NCBI RefSeq assembly: GCF_001293465.1
Contig: NZ_JSYZ01000015.1
Coordinates: forward strand, 62,001 to 126,000
Direction of reading: 5' to 3'
From: Pseudomonas asplenii
Lineage (GTDB): Bacteria; Pseudomonadota; Gammaproteobacteria; Pseudomonadales; Pseudomonadaceae
Length of the DNA: 64,000 bases
The position numbers were made by a program, and so were the translations under genes. The notes under the pieces are model-generated. The model searched no databases. It saw only the letters and a program-made list of their open reading frames with translations, and was not told the origin of the DNA. This document shows, piece by piece, positions 36,073 to 45,230 of the stretch; the first letter of the stretch is position 1; each line of letters opens with the position of its first letter.

Positions 36073-36102
36073 AAAACGCCCCGATCAACTCGGGGCGTTT
36101 TT
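36073..36102. terminator. Bidirectional rho-independent terminator between mtgA and rpoH
   Basis: ACGCCCCGA-TCAAC-TCGGGGCGT forms a 9-bp stem with an A-run on the left and a T-run on the right, so it can stop transcripts from both the minus-strand rpoH and the plus-strand mtgA. Confidence 0.93.
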
Positions 36103-36117
36103 CATTGCAGCGAACGC

Positions 36118-36972
36118 TTAGGCGGCAATCGACAGCTTCAGCTTGTTCATCGCACTCTTTTCCAGCTGGCGGATACGCTCGGCCGAAACGTTGTACTTCT
36201 GCGCCAGATCGTGCAGCGTGGCCTTCTCTTCCGCCAGCCAGCGCTGGTAGAGGATGTCACGGCTGCGCTCATCCAGCACTTCCAGGGCCTCGTGCAGGTT
36301 GCTGTTGGAGTTTTCACTCCAGTCGGCATCCTCCAGCTGGCGCGCCGGGTCGTAGCGATGGTCTTCCAGGTAGTTGGCCGGAGACTGGAACGCGCTGTCG
36401 TCGTCGGCTTCCGCCGCCGGGTCGAACGCCATGTCCTGGCCGGTCAGCCGGCTTTCCATCTCGCGCACTTCACGTGGCTCGACGCCAAGGCTTTCCGCCA
36501 CACGGTGGACTTCCTCGTTGTTCAGCCAGGCCAGACGCTTCTTCTGGCTGCGCAGGTTGAAGAACAGCTTGCGCTGGGCCTTGGTGGTCGCGACCTTGAC
36601 GATCCGCCAGTTGCGCAGGATGAACTCGTGAATTTCCGCCTTGATCCAGTGCACGGCGAACGACACCAGGCGCACACCCATTTCCGGGTTGAAACGCTTC
36701 ACGGCCTTCATCAGGCCGACGTTGCCTTCCTGGATCAGGTCAGCCTGGGCCAGGCCGTAGCCGGAATAGCTACGGGCGATATGGACGACAAAACGCAGGT
36801 GGGCCAGCACCATTTGCCGAGCGGCCTCAAGATCCTGCTGATAGTAGAGACTCTCGGCCAGTTCACGCTCCTGCTCCGGCGACAACAGCGGAATACTGTT
36901 CACCGTATTGACGTAGGCCTCCAGGTTCGCACCCGGGACCAGCGCATAGGCAGGTTGCAAAGAAGTGGTCAT
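36118..36972 (-). CDS. rpoH: Heat-shock sigma factor RpoH (sigma 32)
   Basis: Directs RNA polymerase to heat-shock promoters. The 284-residue length is typical. It has region 2 (LAHLRFVVHIARSYSGYGLAQADLIQEGNVGLMKAVKRF), the RpoH box region (QRKLFFNLRSQKKRLAWL) and region 4 (HDLAQKYNVSAERIRQLEKSAMNKLK). The start MTTSLQPAYALVPG at 36972 has GGAGG nine bases upstream. A sigma-E type promoter precedes it and a strong terminator follows. It lies downstream of ftsX on the same strand as in other gammaproteobacteria. Confidence 0.96.
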   Translation of the reverse strand: MTTSLQPAYALVPGANLEAYVNTVNSIPLLSPEQERELAESLYYQQDLEAARQMVLAHLRFVVHIARSYSGYGLAQADLIQEGNVGLMKAVKRFNPEMGVRLVSFAVHWIKAEIHEFILRNWRIVKVATTKAQRKLFFNLRSQKKRLAWLNNEEVHRVAESLGVEPREVREMESRLTGQDMAFDPAAEADDDSAFQSPANYLEDHRYDPARQLEDADWSENSNSNLHEALEVLDERSRDILYQRWLAEEKATLHDLAQKYNVSAERIRQLEKSAMNKLKLSIAA

Positions 36973-37021
36973 ACGAAAAAACCTCCGACTCACAGACTCG
37001 TGCAGTGAAGCACTGCGAAAA

Positions 37022-37048
37022 TTGACCGGGAACCGCTGAACAAGTTCC
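37022..37048 (-). promoter_or_regulatory. AlgU/sigma-E type promoter of rpoH
   Basis: On the minus strand GGAACTT (37048 to 37042), a 16-base spacer and TCAA (37025 to 37022) match the extracytoplasmic sigma-E/AlgU pattern. The expected start point is about 40 bases before the rpoH ATG. AlgU control of rpoH is established in P. aeruginosa. A small hairpin GCAGTG-AAG-CACTGC (37002-37016) lies near the predicted 5' end. Confidence 0.65.
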
Positions 37049-37100
37049 TTTAATCGCCACTACGGTCAATACCAACAAAAACACATTAATTTGACATTAA

Positions 37101-38123
37101 TTACTTCGGTGCCAGCTCCCGCAGGTGCCGCGCCACCGCAATCCACGCACCGATATACCCCAACAGCACCGCGCCAAGCAAGAGCGACAGACCATCGGCA
37201 ACCGGGACACCGGCCAGGGCGAAATCGCTGCCGTAGAGCCCCGCGAGCCCGACCACCGCCTCGTTGAGCCAGTTCAGGCCGAACGCCAGCACGCCCCAGG
37301 ACAGAATCCCGGCGCCAAAGCCATAAAGCGCGCCCATGTACAGAAACGGCCTACGCACGTAGCTATCGGTGCCGCCCACCAGTTTAATCACTTCTATCTC
37401 GGTGCGGCGGTTTTCAATATGAAGACGAATGGTATTGCCTATCACCAAAAGTAATGCGGAAACCAGCAGCACCGTCAGGCCGAAGACGAACCGGTCGCCG
37501 AGCTTGAGGATCGCCGCCAGGCGCTCGACCCAGACCAGGTCCAGCTGCGCCTGCTGCACCTTGGGCAGCTCGGCCAGGCGCTGACGCAAGGCTTCCAGGG
37601 TCGGCTTGTCGACTTCGTTCGGCGTCACCAGCACCACGCCCGGCAGCGGGTTCTGCGGCAGTTCCTTGAGCGCCTCGCCCAGCCCGGACTGCTGCTGGAA
37701 CTCGTCCAGGGCCTTTTCCTTGCTGATGAATTCGGCATCGGCCACGCCCGGCATGGCCTTGACCTGCTCGCTCAGGCTCTCGCCTTCGCTCGGGCTGGCG
37801 TCCAGTTGCAGGTACAGCGAGATCTGCGCCGCCCGCTGCCAGGAGCCGCCCAGGCGCTCGATGTTGTTCAGCAGCAGCGACAGGCCCATCGGCAGGCTCA
37901 GCGCCACCGCCATCACCATGCAGGTGAAGAAACTGCCGATCGGATGCTTGCCCAACCGGCGCAGACTGTCCGCCAGGCTGGCCCGGTGGCTTTCGATCCA
38001 GGCGCGCAGCAGGGTGCCGAAGTCCGGACCATCGTCCTCGTCGCGCCTTTTCTTCGGTGGTGGTGCTTCGGAGGCCTTTGGAGCCACGCGCTCAGCCACT
38101 TTCGGACTACGGGTCGCACTCAT
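37101..38123 (-). CDS. ftsX: Cell division protein FtsX
   Basis: Membrane half of the FtsEX ABC-like complex that controls septal peptidoglycan hydrolases. The 340-residue protein has a basic cytoplasmic N-terminus with KKRRDEDDGP, a first helix near 78 (SFFTCMVMAVALSLPMGLSLLL), a periplasmic domain, and three C-terminal helices starting near 225 (FGLTVLLVSALLLVIGNTIRLHI). Its start overlaps the ftsE stop (4 bases). Confidence 0.94.
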   Translation of the reverse strand: MSATRSPKVAERVAPKASEAPPPKKRRDEDDGPDFGTLLRAWIESHRASLADSLRRLGKHPIGSFFTCMVMAVALSLPMGLSLLLNNIERLGGSWQRAAQISLYLQLDASPSEGESLSEQVKAMPGVADAEFISKEKALDEFQQQSGLGEALKELPQNPLPGVVLVTPNEVDKPTLEALRQRLAELPKVQQAQLDLVWVERLAAILKLGDRFVFGLTVLLVSALLLVIGNTIRLHIENRRTEIEVIKLVGGTDSYVRRPFLYMGALYGFGAGILSWGVLAFGLNWLNEAVVGLAGLYGSDFALAGVPVADGLSLLLGAVLLGYIGAWIAVARHLRELAPK

Positions 38124-38791
38124 GCGCCAGCCTCCCCATCGCCGATCAATCGGCCGCGTTGCAAGGTCAGCATGCGATGGCGCATGCGGGCGATCAGGGC
38201 CAGGTCATGGCTGGCGATCAGGACGCTGGTGCCGAGGCGGTTGATGTCCTCGAACACCCCCATGATCTCCGCCGCCAGGCGCGGGTCGAGGTTACCGGTC
38301 GGTTCGTCCGCCAGCAGCAACGCCGGGCGGTGAACGATGGCCCGGGCGATACCGACACGCTGCTGCTGACCGGTGGACAGGTCGCCGGGGTACAGCTCGG
38401 CCTTGTCCGACAGGGCCACACGCTCCAGCGCGGAGTCCACGCGCTTGGCGATCTCGACCTTGGACAGGCCGAGAATCTGCAGCGGCAGGGCGACGTTGTT
38501 GAACACCGTACGATCGAACAGCAACTGGTGGTTCTGGAACACCACGCCGATCTGCCGGCGCAGGAACGGAATCTGCGCGTTGCTGATCTGCCCCAGGTCC
38601 TGGCCGGCCAGCAGCAGCTTGCCGGAGGTCGGCCGCTCCATCGCCAGCAACAGGCGCAACAGGGTGCTTTTACCGGCACCGGAGTGGCCGGTGACAAACA
38701 GGAACTCGCCACGACGGACGCGAAAGCTCAGCTCATGCAAGCCGACGTGTCCATTCGGATAGCGCTTACCGACCTGTTCGAAACGAATCAT
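38120..38791 (-). CDS. ftsE: Cell division ATP-binding protein FtsE
   Basis: ATPase partner of FtsX. The 223-residue protein shows Walker A GHSGAGKSTLL near residue 36, the signature LSTGQQQRVGIARA near 137, Walker B ALLLADEPTGNLD and the switch histidine in IASHDL. It overlaps both ftsY (4 bases) and ftsX, giving the conserved ftsY-ftsE-ftsX operon. Confidence 0.96.
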   Translation of the reverse strand: MIRFEQVGKRYPNGHVGLHELSFRVRRGEFLFVTGHSGAGKSTLLRLLLAMERPTSGKLLLAGQDLGQISNAQIPFLRRQIGVVFQNHQLLFDRTVFNNVALPLQILGLSKVEIAKRVDSALERVALSDKAELYPGDLSTGQQQRVGIARAIVHRPALLLADEPTGNLDPRLAAEIMGVFEDINRLGTSVLIASHDLALIARMRHRMLTLQRGRLIGDGEAGA

Positions 38792-40221
38792 GAACGCTCC
38801 CGCTCGGCAAAAAGTGCCTGGACAAAGGGTTCGGCCTCGAAGGTGCGCAGATCGTCGATGCCTTCGCCCACCCCGATATAACGGATCGGCACGCCGAACT
38901 GCTTGGCCAGGGCGAAGATCACCCCACCCTTGGCGGTGCCATCGAGCTTGGTCAGCGCCAGACCGGTCAGTTGGACCGTCTGGTTGAATTGCTTGGCCTG
39001 GTTGATAGCGTTCTGCCCGGTGCCGGCATCCAGCACCAGCAACACCTCGTGCGGCGCCTGCTCATCGAGCTTGCCGATCACCCGACGGACCTTCTTCAGC
39101 TCTTCCATCAGGTTGTCCTTGGTGTGCAGGCGACCGGCGGTATCGGCGATCAGCACGTCGATGCCACGGGCCTTGGCCGCCTGCACCGCGTCGAAGATCA
39201 CCGAAGCCGAGTCGGCACCGGTGTGCTGGGCAATCACCGGGATATGGTTGCGCTCGCCCCAGACCTGCAACTGCTCCACCGCCGCGGCCCGGAAGGTATC
39301 GCCGGCGGCCAGCATGACCTTCTTGCCTTCGAGCTGCAGCTTCTTGGCCAGCTTGCCGATGGTGGTGGTCTTGCCGGCACCGTTGACGCCAACCACCAGG
39401 ATGACGTACGGCTTGTGCTGCGAGTCGATCTGCAGCGGCTGCTCGACCGGCTTGAGCATCGCCGCCAGCTCTTCCTGCAGGGATTTGTACAGCGCGTCGC
39501 TGTCGGTCAACTGCTTGCGCGCGACCTTCTGGGTCAGGCTACGGATGATCACGCCGGTGGCCTCGACGCCAACGTCGGCGGTCAGCAGGCGGGTTTCCAA
39601 CTCTTCGAGCAGGTCATCGTCGATGGCCTTCTTGCCGAGGAACAGGCTGGCCATGCCTTCGCCGATGCTGGCGCTGGTCTTGGACAGGCCCTGCTTGAGG
39701 CGGGCGAAGAAGCCGGTCTTGGCCTCTGGAGCTGCCGGCTTGGCGGGCTCCGCCACAGCCGGCTCGACAACAGCGGCCGGAGCGGGCTCCTGCACAACGG
39801 GAGCGACCGGCGCAGGCGCCTCGACTACGACCGGTGCAGGTGCAGGTGCAGGTGCAGGTGCAACCTCGGCGATCCGAGGCGCGGGCGCGACAGGTTCAGC
39901 CACCGGCGGAATCGGCGGGACGACCGGTTCGGCCTGGACATCCTCGACCAGCGCCACCGGTTCTTCAGCCACGGGCAGCGGCGGCCAGGGCGTCGCTGGC
40001 GCGGGTGCCTCGGCAACCGGCTGCTCACGCACCGGCTCGGCGCTCACGGGTGCCTCGACAGCCACCGGGGCCGGCTCGACGACGGGCGTCGGCACGACTT
40101 CGGGCTGAACCTGCGGCTGTTCGACGACGGTTTCCTGCGGCTTTTTGCGCAGCCATCCGAACAGGCCTTTTTTCTCGCCAGCCGCAGCTGGAGTCTTCTT
40201 GTCGTCGTTGGAACCAAACAT
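38788..40221 (-). CDS. ftsY: Signal recognition particle receptor FtsY
   Basis: Membrane-associated GTPase that receives ribosome-SRP complexes. Of 477 residues, the first 170 or so form a Pro/Ala/Val/Glu-rich acidic A domain, with runs such as APAPAPAPVVVEAPAP. The NG domain follows: G1 VGVNGAGKTTTIGKLAKKL near 277, DTFRAAAVEQL, DTAGRLHTKDNLMEEL, and TKLDGTAKGGV. The repetitive linker is the part most likely to differ between strains. Confidence 0.96.
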   Translation of the reverse strand: MFGSNDDKKTPAAAGEKKGLFGWLRKKPQETVVEQPQVQPEVVPTPVVEPAPVAVEAPVSAEPVREQPVAEAPAPATPWPPLPVAEEPVALVEDVQAEPVVPPIPPVAEPVAPAPRIAEVAPAPAPAPAPVVVEAPAPVAPVVQEPAPAAVVEPAVAEPAKPAAPEAKTGFFARLKQGLSKTSASIGEGMASLFLGKKAIDDDLLEELETRLLTADVGVEATGVIIRSLTQKVARKQLTDSDALYKSLQEELAAMLKPVEQPLQIDSQHKPYVILVVGVNGAGKTTTIGKLAKKLQLEGKKVMLAAGDTFRAAAVEQLQVWGERNHIPVIAQHTGADSASVIFDAVQAAKARGIDVLIADTAGRLHTKDNLMEELKKVRRVIGKLDEQAPHEVLLVLDAGTGQNAINQAKQFNQTVQLTGLALTKLDGTAKGGVIFALAKQFGVPIRYIGVGEGIDDLRTFEAEPFVQALFAERERS

Positions 40222-40576
40222 GGAGGACGGCTATCTCAAGGTAGCGACGCGCCATGGGCACGCCGGCAAATAATATTCGATGCAGAACAGACTGCGATTT
40301 AACCCGCTTGTTCACGCGCAACATTTTGTCGAGAAGATCAAACTTCTCTGAAGTCAGACGCCAAACGAAGATCTGGAACGGCAAAATCGGCGAAAACACC
40401 ACGATCTGCAGTGGCAGAGCGCAGGTTTCGGCCGGTGACCCATACAGCCTTTCCGGGCCTGGCGCGCAGCACAGGGACCGGATAGACGTGGCCGCCAGTA
40501 AAACGGATCAGTATCCTAGCACCTCCTCGCCCGCCGACGCTAAACCAAGCGGGCAGTCCTACAGGTTTAAGAACGA
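40222..40576. other. Divergent intergenic region, ftsY / M16 peptidase
   Basis: These 355 bases separate two divergent operons and must hold both promoters. I see no convincing consensus promoter, no RNA gene, no REP element and no reading frame with a good ribosome-binding site. Composition is slightly more A+T-rich near 40255-40400. Confidence 0.6.
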
Positions 40577-41929
40577 ATGAATGCTCTAGCCCGCCGCGCC
40601 GCCGGCCTGTTGCTCAGCACGCTTTGTCTGCCGCTCGCGGCCTTCGCCGCCGACCCGCAACCGACCCACGAATTCACCCTCGACAACGGCCTGAAGGTCG
40701 TGGTCCGCGAAGACCACCGCGCCCCCGTGGTGGTTTCACAGGTCTGGTACAAGGTCGGTTCGAGCTATGAAACCCCGGGCCAGACCGGCCTCTCCCATGC
40801 CCTGGAACACATGATGTTCAAGGGCAGCGAGAAGGTCGGCCCCGGCGAGGCCTCGCTGATCCTGCGCGACCTGGGCGCCGAGGAAAACGCCTTCACCAGC
40901 GACGACTACACCGCCTACTACCAGGTCCTGGCCCGCGACCGCCTGGGCGTGGCCTTCGAACTGGAAGCCGACCGCATGGCCAGCCTGCGCCTGCCGGCAG
41001 ACGAGTTCAGCCGCGAGATCGAGGTGATCAAGGAAGAGCGCCGCCTGCGTACCGAGGACAAGCCGATGGGCAAGGCCTTCGAGCGCTTCAAGGCGATGGC
41101 CTACCCGGCCAGCGGCTACCACACGCCGACCATCGGCTGGATGGCCGACCTGGACCGCATGAAGGTCGAGGAACTGCGCCACTGGTACCAGTCCTGGTAC
41201 GTGCCGAACAACGCCACCCTGGTGGTGGTCGGCGATGTCACCCCGGACGAGGTGAAGAACCTGGCGCAGCGCTACTTCGGCGCAATCCCCCGGCGCGACA
41301 CGCCACCGGCGAAGATTCCGCGCGAGCTGGACGAACCCGGCGAACGGCAGATCACCCTGCACGTGAAGACCCAGTTGCCGAGCCTGATGCTCGGGTTCAA
41401 CGTGCCGAGCATCGCCACCGCCCAGGACCCGCGTTCGGTCAATGCCCTGCGCCTGATCGCCGCGCTGCTCGATGGTGGCTACAGCGCCCGCCTTTCCTCA
41501 CAACTGGAGCGTGGCGAGGAACTGATCTCCGGCGGTTCGGCCAGCTACAACGCCTACACCCGTGGCGACAGCCTGTTCACCTTGTCGGCGATGCCGAACG
41601 TACAGAAGAAGAAAACCCTGGCCAACGCCGAGGCCGGTCTGTGGCGCCTGCTGGACCAGCTCAAGACCAAGCCGCCGACCGCCGAGGAGCTTGAACGCGT
41701 GCGTGCCCAGGTCATCGCCGGGCTGGTCTACGAGCGTGACTCGATCACCAGCCAGGCCACCGCCATCGGCCAGCTGGAAACCGTCGGCCTGTCCTGGAAG
41801 CTGATGGACAGCGAACTGGCCGACCTGCAGAGCGTGACCCCGGAGGACATCCAGAAGGCCGCCCGCACCTACTTCACCCGCGAACGTCTCAGCGTCGCCC
41901 ATGTACTGCCCGAGGAGACCCGCCCATGA
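40577..41929 (+). CDS. M16 family zinc peptidase, catalytic member
   Basis: Predicted exported metallopeptidase of the pitrilysin family. Of 450 residues, 1-24 form a signal peptide (AAGLLLSTLCLPLAAFA). The inverted zinc motif HALEHMMFKG (HxxEH) lies near residue 75, and a downstream glutamate lies in the RLPADEFSREIEVIKEERR region. The stop overlaps the next gene by 4 bases. That gene encodes a sister protein without the zinc motif, so the pair probably forms a heterodimer. Confidence 0.92.
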   Translation: MNALARRAAGLLLSTLCLPLAAFAADPQPTHEFTLDNGLKVVVREDHRAPVVVSQVWYKVGSSYETPGQTGLSHALEHMMFKGSEKVGPGEASLILRDLGAEENAFTSDDYTAYYQVLARDRLGVAFELEADRMASLRLPADEFSREIEVIKEERRLRTEDKPMGKAFERFKAMAYPASGYHTPTIGWMADLDRMKVEELRHWYQSWYVPNNATLVVVGDVTPDEVKNLAQRYFGAIPRRDTPPAKIPRELDEPGERQITLHVKTQLPSLMLGFNVPSIATAQDPRSVNALRLIAALLDGGYSARLSSQLERGEELISGGSASYNAYTRGDSLFTLSAMPNVQKKKTLANAEAGLWRLLDQLKTKPPTAEELERVRAQVIAGLVYERDSITSQATAIGQLETVGLSWKLMDSELADLQSVTPEDIQKAARTYFTRERLSVAHVLPEETRP

Positions 41930-43410
41930 GCAAGGGTTCGCGCTTCACCCTGCCCGGCCTGGCCCTGATCGTCGCCGCCGGCAGTTTCGGCCTGCCCCTG
42001 CTGGGTCTGGCAAGTGCCCAGGCCGGCCAGGCCCTGGAAGAGGCCAAGTCGAGCCACAAGCTGCAATCGCTGGCCGAACTGGACGACAAGGCGCCGGCCC
42101 GGCGCAGCCTGAACGTACAGACCTGGAACACCGCCGAAGGCGCCCGGGTGCTGTTCGTCGAGGCCCATGAACTGCCGATGTTCGACCTGCGCCTGACCTT
42201 CGCCGCCGGCAGCAGCCAGGACGGCAAGACCCCGGGCCTGGCCACCCTGACCAACGCCATGCTCAACGAAGGCGTGGCCGGCAAGGACGTCGGCGCCATC
42301 GCCCAGGGCTTCGAAGGCCTTGGCGCGGATTTCGGCAACGGCTCCTACAAGGACATGGCGATCGCCTCGCTGCGCAGCCTCAGTGCCGCCGACAAACGCG
42401 AGCCGGCCCTGAAGCTGTTCGCCCAGGTGGTCGGCAAGCCGACCTTCCCGGCCGATTCCCTGGCCCGGATCAAGAACCAGCTGCTGGCCGGCTTCGAGTT
42501 CCAGAAGCAGAACCCCGGCAAGCTGGCGAGCCTGGACCTGTCCCAGCGCCTGTACGGCGACCACCCCTACGGTCACCCCAGCGAAGGCACGGCCAAGAGC
42601 ATCCCGCCAATCACCGTCGCCCAACTGCGCGCCTTCCACACCAAGGCCTACGCCGCCGGCAACGTGGTGATCGCGCTGGTCGGCGACCTCTCGCGCAGCG
42701 AAGCCGAAGCCCTGACCGCCCAGGTCTCGGCCGCCCTGCCAAAAGGGCCGGCACTGCCGAAAATCGCCCTGGCCAAGGACCCGCAACCGAGCAGCGGGCA
42801 TATCGAGTTCCCGTCCAAGCAGACCACCATCCTGCTGGCCCAGATGGGCATCGACCGGGCCGATCCCGACTATGCCGCGCTGTCCCTGGGCAACCAGATC
42901 CTCGGCGGTGGCGGTTTCGGTACTCGGCTGATGAGCGAGGTGCGGGAAAAACGCGGCCTGACCTACGGTATCTACTCCGGCTTCAGCCCGATGCAGGCGC
43001 GCGGCCCGTTCATGATCAACCTGCAGACCCGCGCCGAAATGAGCGAAGGCACGCAGAAACTGGTCGAAGACGTGCTGGCCGAGTACCTCAAGTCCGGCCC
43101 GACCCAGAAGGAACTCGACGACGCCAAGCGCGAGATGGCCGGCAGCTTTCCGCTGTCCACCGCCAGCAACAGCGATATCGTCGGCCAGTTGGGTGCCATG
43201 GGCTTCTACAACCTGCCGCTGAACTATCTTGAAGACTTCATGCAGCAGACCCAGGCGCTGACCGTCGAACAGGTCAAGGCCGCCATGGACAAACACCTGA
43301 GCGTCGACAAGATGATCGTCGTCACCGCAGGCCCGACGGTACCGCAAAAGCCGTTGCCGCCGCCGACAGACAAACCCGCCGAGCAGCCGCTCGGGGTTCC
43401 GGAGCACTAA
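41926..43410 (+). CDS. M16 family peptidase-like, non-catalytic partner
   Basis: A 494-residue M16-fold protein with an N-terminal membrane or signal segment (residues 7-28, LPGLALIVAAGSFGLPLLGLA). At the place of the zinc motif it reads LTNAMLNEG, so HxxEH is absent. The C-terminal half keeps the substrate-positioning pattern LGGGGFGTRLMSEVREKRGLTYGIYS. Such pairs of active and inactive M16 subunits are known in bacteria. The stop overlaps the rsmD start as TAATG. Confidence 0.9.
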   Translation: MSKGSRFTLPGLALIVAAGSFGLPLLGLASAQAGQALEEAKSSHKLQSLAELDDKAPARRSLNVQTWNTAEGARVLFVEAHELPMFDLRLTFAAGSSQDGKTPGLATLTNAMLNEGVAGKDVGAIAQGFEGLGADFGNGSYKDMAIASLRSLSAADKREPALKLFAQVVGKPTFPADSLARIKNQLLAGFEFQKQNPGKLASLDLSQRLYGDHPYGHPSEGTAKSIPPITVAQLRAFHTKAYAAGNVVIALVGDLSRSEAEALTAQVSAALPKGPALPKIALAKDPQPSSGHIEFPSKQTTILLAQMGIDRADPDYAALSLGNQILGGGGFGTRLMSEVREKRGLTYGIYSGFSPMQARGPFMINLQTRAEMSEGTQKLVEDVLAEYLKSGPTQKELDDAKREMAGSFPLSTASNSDIVGQLGAMGFYNLPLNYLEDFMQQTQALTVEQVKAAMDKHLSVDKMIVVTAGPTVPQKPLPPPTDKPAEQPLGVPEH

Positions 43411-44027
43411 TGGCCAGCCCATCGCGTCCCAGCAAGAAACCCGCACCGTCGCACAACGGCGTGAACAAACTGCGCATCATCGGCGGCGAATGGCGCAGCC
43501 GCCGCCTGACCTTCCCCGATGTCCAGGGGCTGCGCCCAACCCCGGACCGGGTGCGCGAAACGCTGTTCAACTGGCTGGCACCCTACGTCGCCGGTGCCAG
43601 GGTACTCGACCCGTTCGCCGGCAGCGGCGCGCTGTTCCTCGAGGCGCTGTCCCGTGGCGCGGCCATGGGCCAGGCGCTGGATGCCAGCCATGTCGCCGTG
43701 TCCAGCCTGCGCGAGCACCTGGGCACCCTGCGCTGCACCGTCGGCCAGGTGCAGACCGCCGATGCCCTGCGCTACCTGGAGACCCAGCCGGCCAGCGCGT
43801 TCGACCTGGTGTTCCTCGACCCGCCGTTCAACCAGAACCTGCTGCCGGGTGTCTGCGCGCTGCTGGAAGAGCGCCAGTGGCTGGCCGACGATGCCTGGGT
43901 CTACACCGAAAGCGAAAGCGCACCCTCGACCCTCGGCCTGCCAGGCAACTGGCGCCTGCACCGCGAGCAGAAGTCCGGGCAGGTGTACTATGCGCTATGG
44001 CAACGCAGCGCCCCGGCCGCCGGCTGA
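43410..44027 (+). CDS. rsmD: 16S rRNA (guanine966-N2)-methyltransferase RsmD
   Basis: Methylates G966 of 16S rRNA. The 205-residue protein has LRIIGGEWRSRRLTFPD at its start, TPDRVRETLFNWLAPYVAGARVLDPFAGSGALFLEALSRGA (SAM loop) and the catalytic LVFLDPPFNQ. It is translationally coupled to the M16 pair. Confidence 0.95.
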   Translation: MASPSRPSKKPAPSHNGVNKLRIIGGEWRSRRLTFPDVQGLRPTPDRVRETLFNWLAPYVAGARVLDPFAGSGALFLEALSRGAAMGQALDASHVAVSSLREHLGTLRCTVGQVQTADALRYLETQPASAFDLVFLDPPFNQNLLPGVCALLEERQWLADDAWVYTESESAPSTLGLPGNWRLHREQKSGQVYYALWQRSAPAAG

Positions 44028-44081
44028 CCGATCGACCGGGTGCGCCGCCTGGCGCACCCACGACGAGACAGACCGCCCCCC

Positions 44082-45062
44082 ATGTCCAACCGTTTCAGCC
44101 CCGCTCCCGGCCTGGGCAACCCCCATCTGCAGACCCTCTGGGGTCCGCTCTGGCGCAAGAAGACCGTACTCGACCGCCAGCGCGAACGGCTCTGGCTGGA
44201 CGACGGCGACTTTCTCGACCTCGACTGGTTCGGCCCCCACGCGGCCTCGACACCCCTGGTACTGCTCCTGCACGGGCTCACCGGATCCTCGAATTCGCCC
44301 TATATCGTCGGCATGCAACAGGCCCTGGCCAATCGCGGCTGGGCCAGCGTCGCGCTGAACTGGCGGGGCTGCTCCGGCGAGCCGAACCTGTTGGCCCGCA
44401 GCTATCATTCCGGGGCCAGCGAGGACCTCGCCGCGACCATCGCCCACCTTCGGCGCAAGCGGCCCCTGGCGGCACTCTACGCCGTAGGGTATTCGCTGGG
44501 CGGCAACGTGCTGCTCAAGCATCTGGGGGAAAGTGCCGGCGACAGCGGCTTGCAGGCTGGCGTCGCGGTCTCGGTGCCGTTTCGCCTGGATCAGTGCGCA
44601 GACCGCATCGGCCAGGGTTTTTCCAGGGTCTACCAGGCGCACTTCATGCGCGAGATGCTCGCCTACATCAAGGACAAGCAGCGCCAGTTCCAGCATGACG
44701 GCAGACTCGAAGGCCTGGCGACCCTCAGCGATCTCGGCCCGCTGACGGGCATGCGCACCTTCTGGGATTTCGACGGCCGGGTGACCGCGCCGCTGCATGG
44801 CTACCGGGATGCCCAGGATTATTACCGCCGGGCATCGAGCCGGTACTTTCTCGGCGCAATCCGCACACCGACCCTGATCATCCAGGCGGCGGACGACCCC
44901 TTCGTGTTCCGCCACAGCCTGCCGGAGCCGGCCGAGCTGGCGGCGGATACCGAGTTCGAGTTGCAGGACAAGGGCGGTCATGTCGGCTTCGTCGACGGCA
45001 GCCTGGGCAAGCCCGACTACTACCTGGAGCGACGGATTCCGCAGTGGCTGGCCGGCCGCTGA
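44082..45062 (+). CDS. YheT-family alpha/beta hydrolase
   Basis: Putative carboxylesterase-type hydrolase of 326 residues; natural substrate unknown. It has the family N-terminus FSPAPGLGNPHLQTLWGPL, the oxyanion region LVLLLHGLTGSSNSPYI near residue 62, the nucleophile in AVGYSLGGNVLLKHLGE near 146, and the catalytic His in KGGHVGFVDG near 302. The start at 44082 gives the family length; 54 bases separate it from rsmD. Confidence 0.9.
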   Translation: MSNRFSPAPGLGNPHLQTLWGPLWRKKTVLDRQRERLWLDDGDFLDLDWFGPHAASTPLVLLLHGLTGSSNSPYIVGMQQALANRGWASVALNWRGCSGEPNLLARSYHSGASEDLAATIAHLRRKRPLAALYAVGYSLGGNVLLKHLGESAGDSGLQAGVAVSVPFRLDQCADRIGQGFSRVYQAHFMREMLAYIKDKQRQFQHDGRLEGLATLSDLGPLTGMRTFWDFDGRVTAPLHGYRDAQDYYRRASSRYFLGAIRTPTLIIQAADDPFVFRHSLPEPAELAADTEFELQDKGGHVGFVDGSLGKPDYYLERRIPQWLAGR

Positions 45063-45127
45063 GCCCTGTCACCGACTGATGCCTGGTGCAGGCCGTTTCA
45101 CGATACGGGGCATGACTTATGGCCCCA

Positions 45128-45218
45128 TTCGCGGGCAAGCCCTGCTCCTACACGAGGGCGGTGTGGTGCGCAGGACTGGCACGACGCTCAGCCTGTAGGA
45201 GCAGGGCTTGCCCGCGAA
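45128..45218. repeat. Perfect 24-base inverted REP pair
   Basis: TTCGCGGGCAAGCCCTGCTC... at 45128-45151 is repeated exactly in reverse complement at 45195-45218 with 43 bases between. It lies between the convergent ends of the YheT-type hydrolase and the sulfurtransferase gene. The exact identity of the arms suggests a recent REP doublet. Confidence 0.92.
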
Positions 45219-45230
45219 CAGACCAGCCAC

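Noticed and set aside
39827..39865. GGTGCAGGTGCAGGTGCAG repeat in the ftsY region
   Set aside because: It encodes the Ala-Pro repeat of the FtsY linker and needs no other explanation, although its length may vary between strains.
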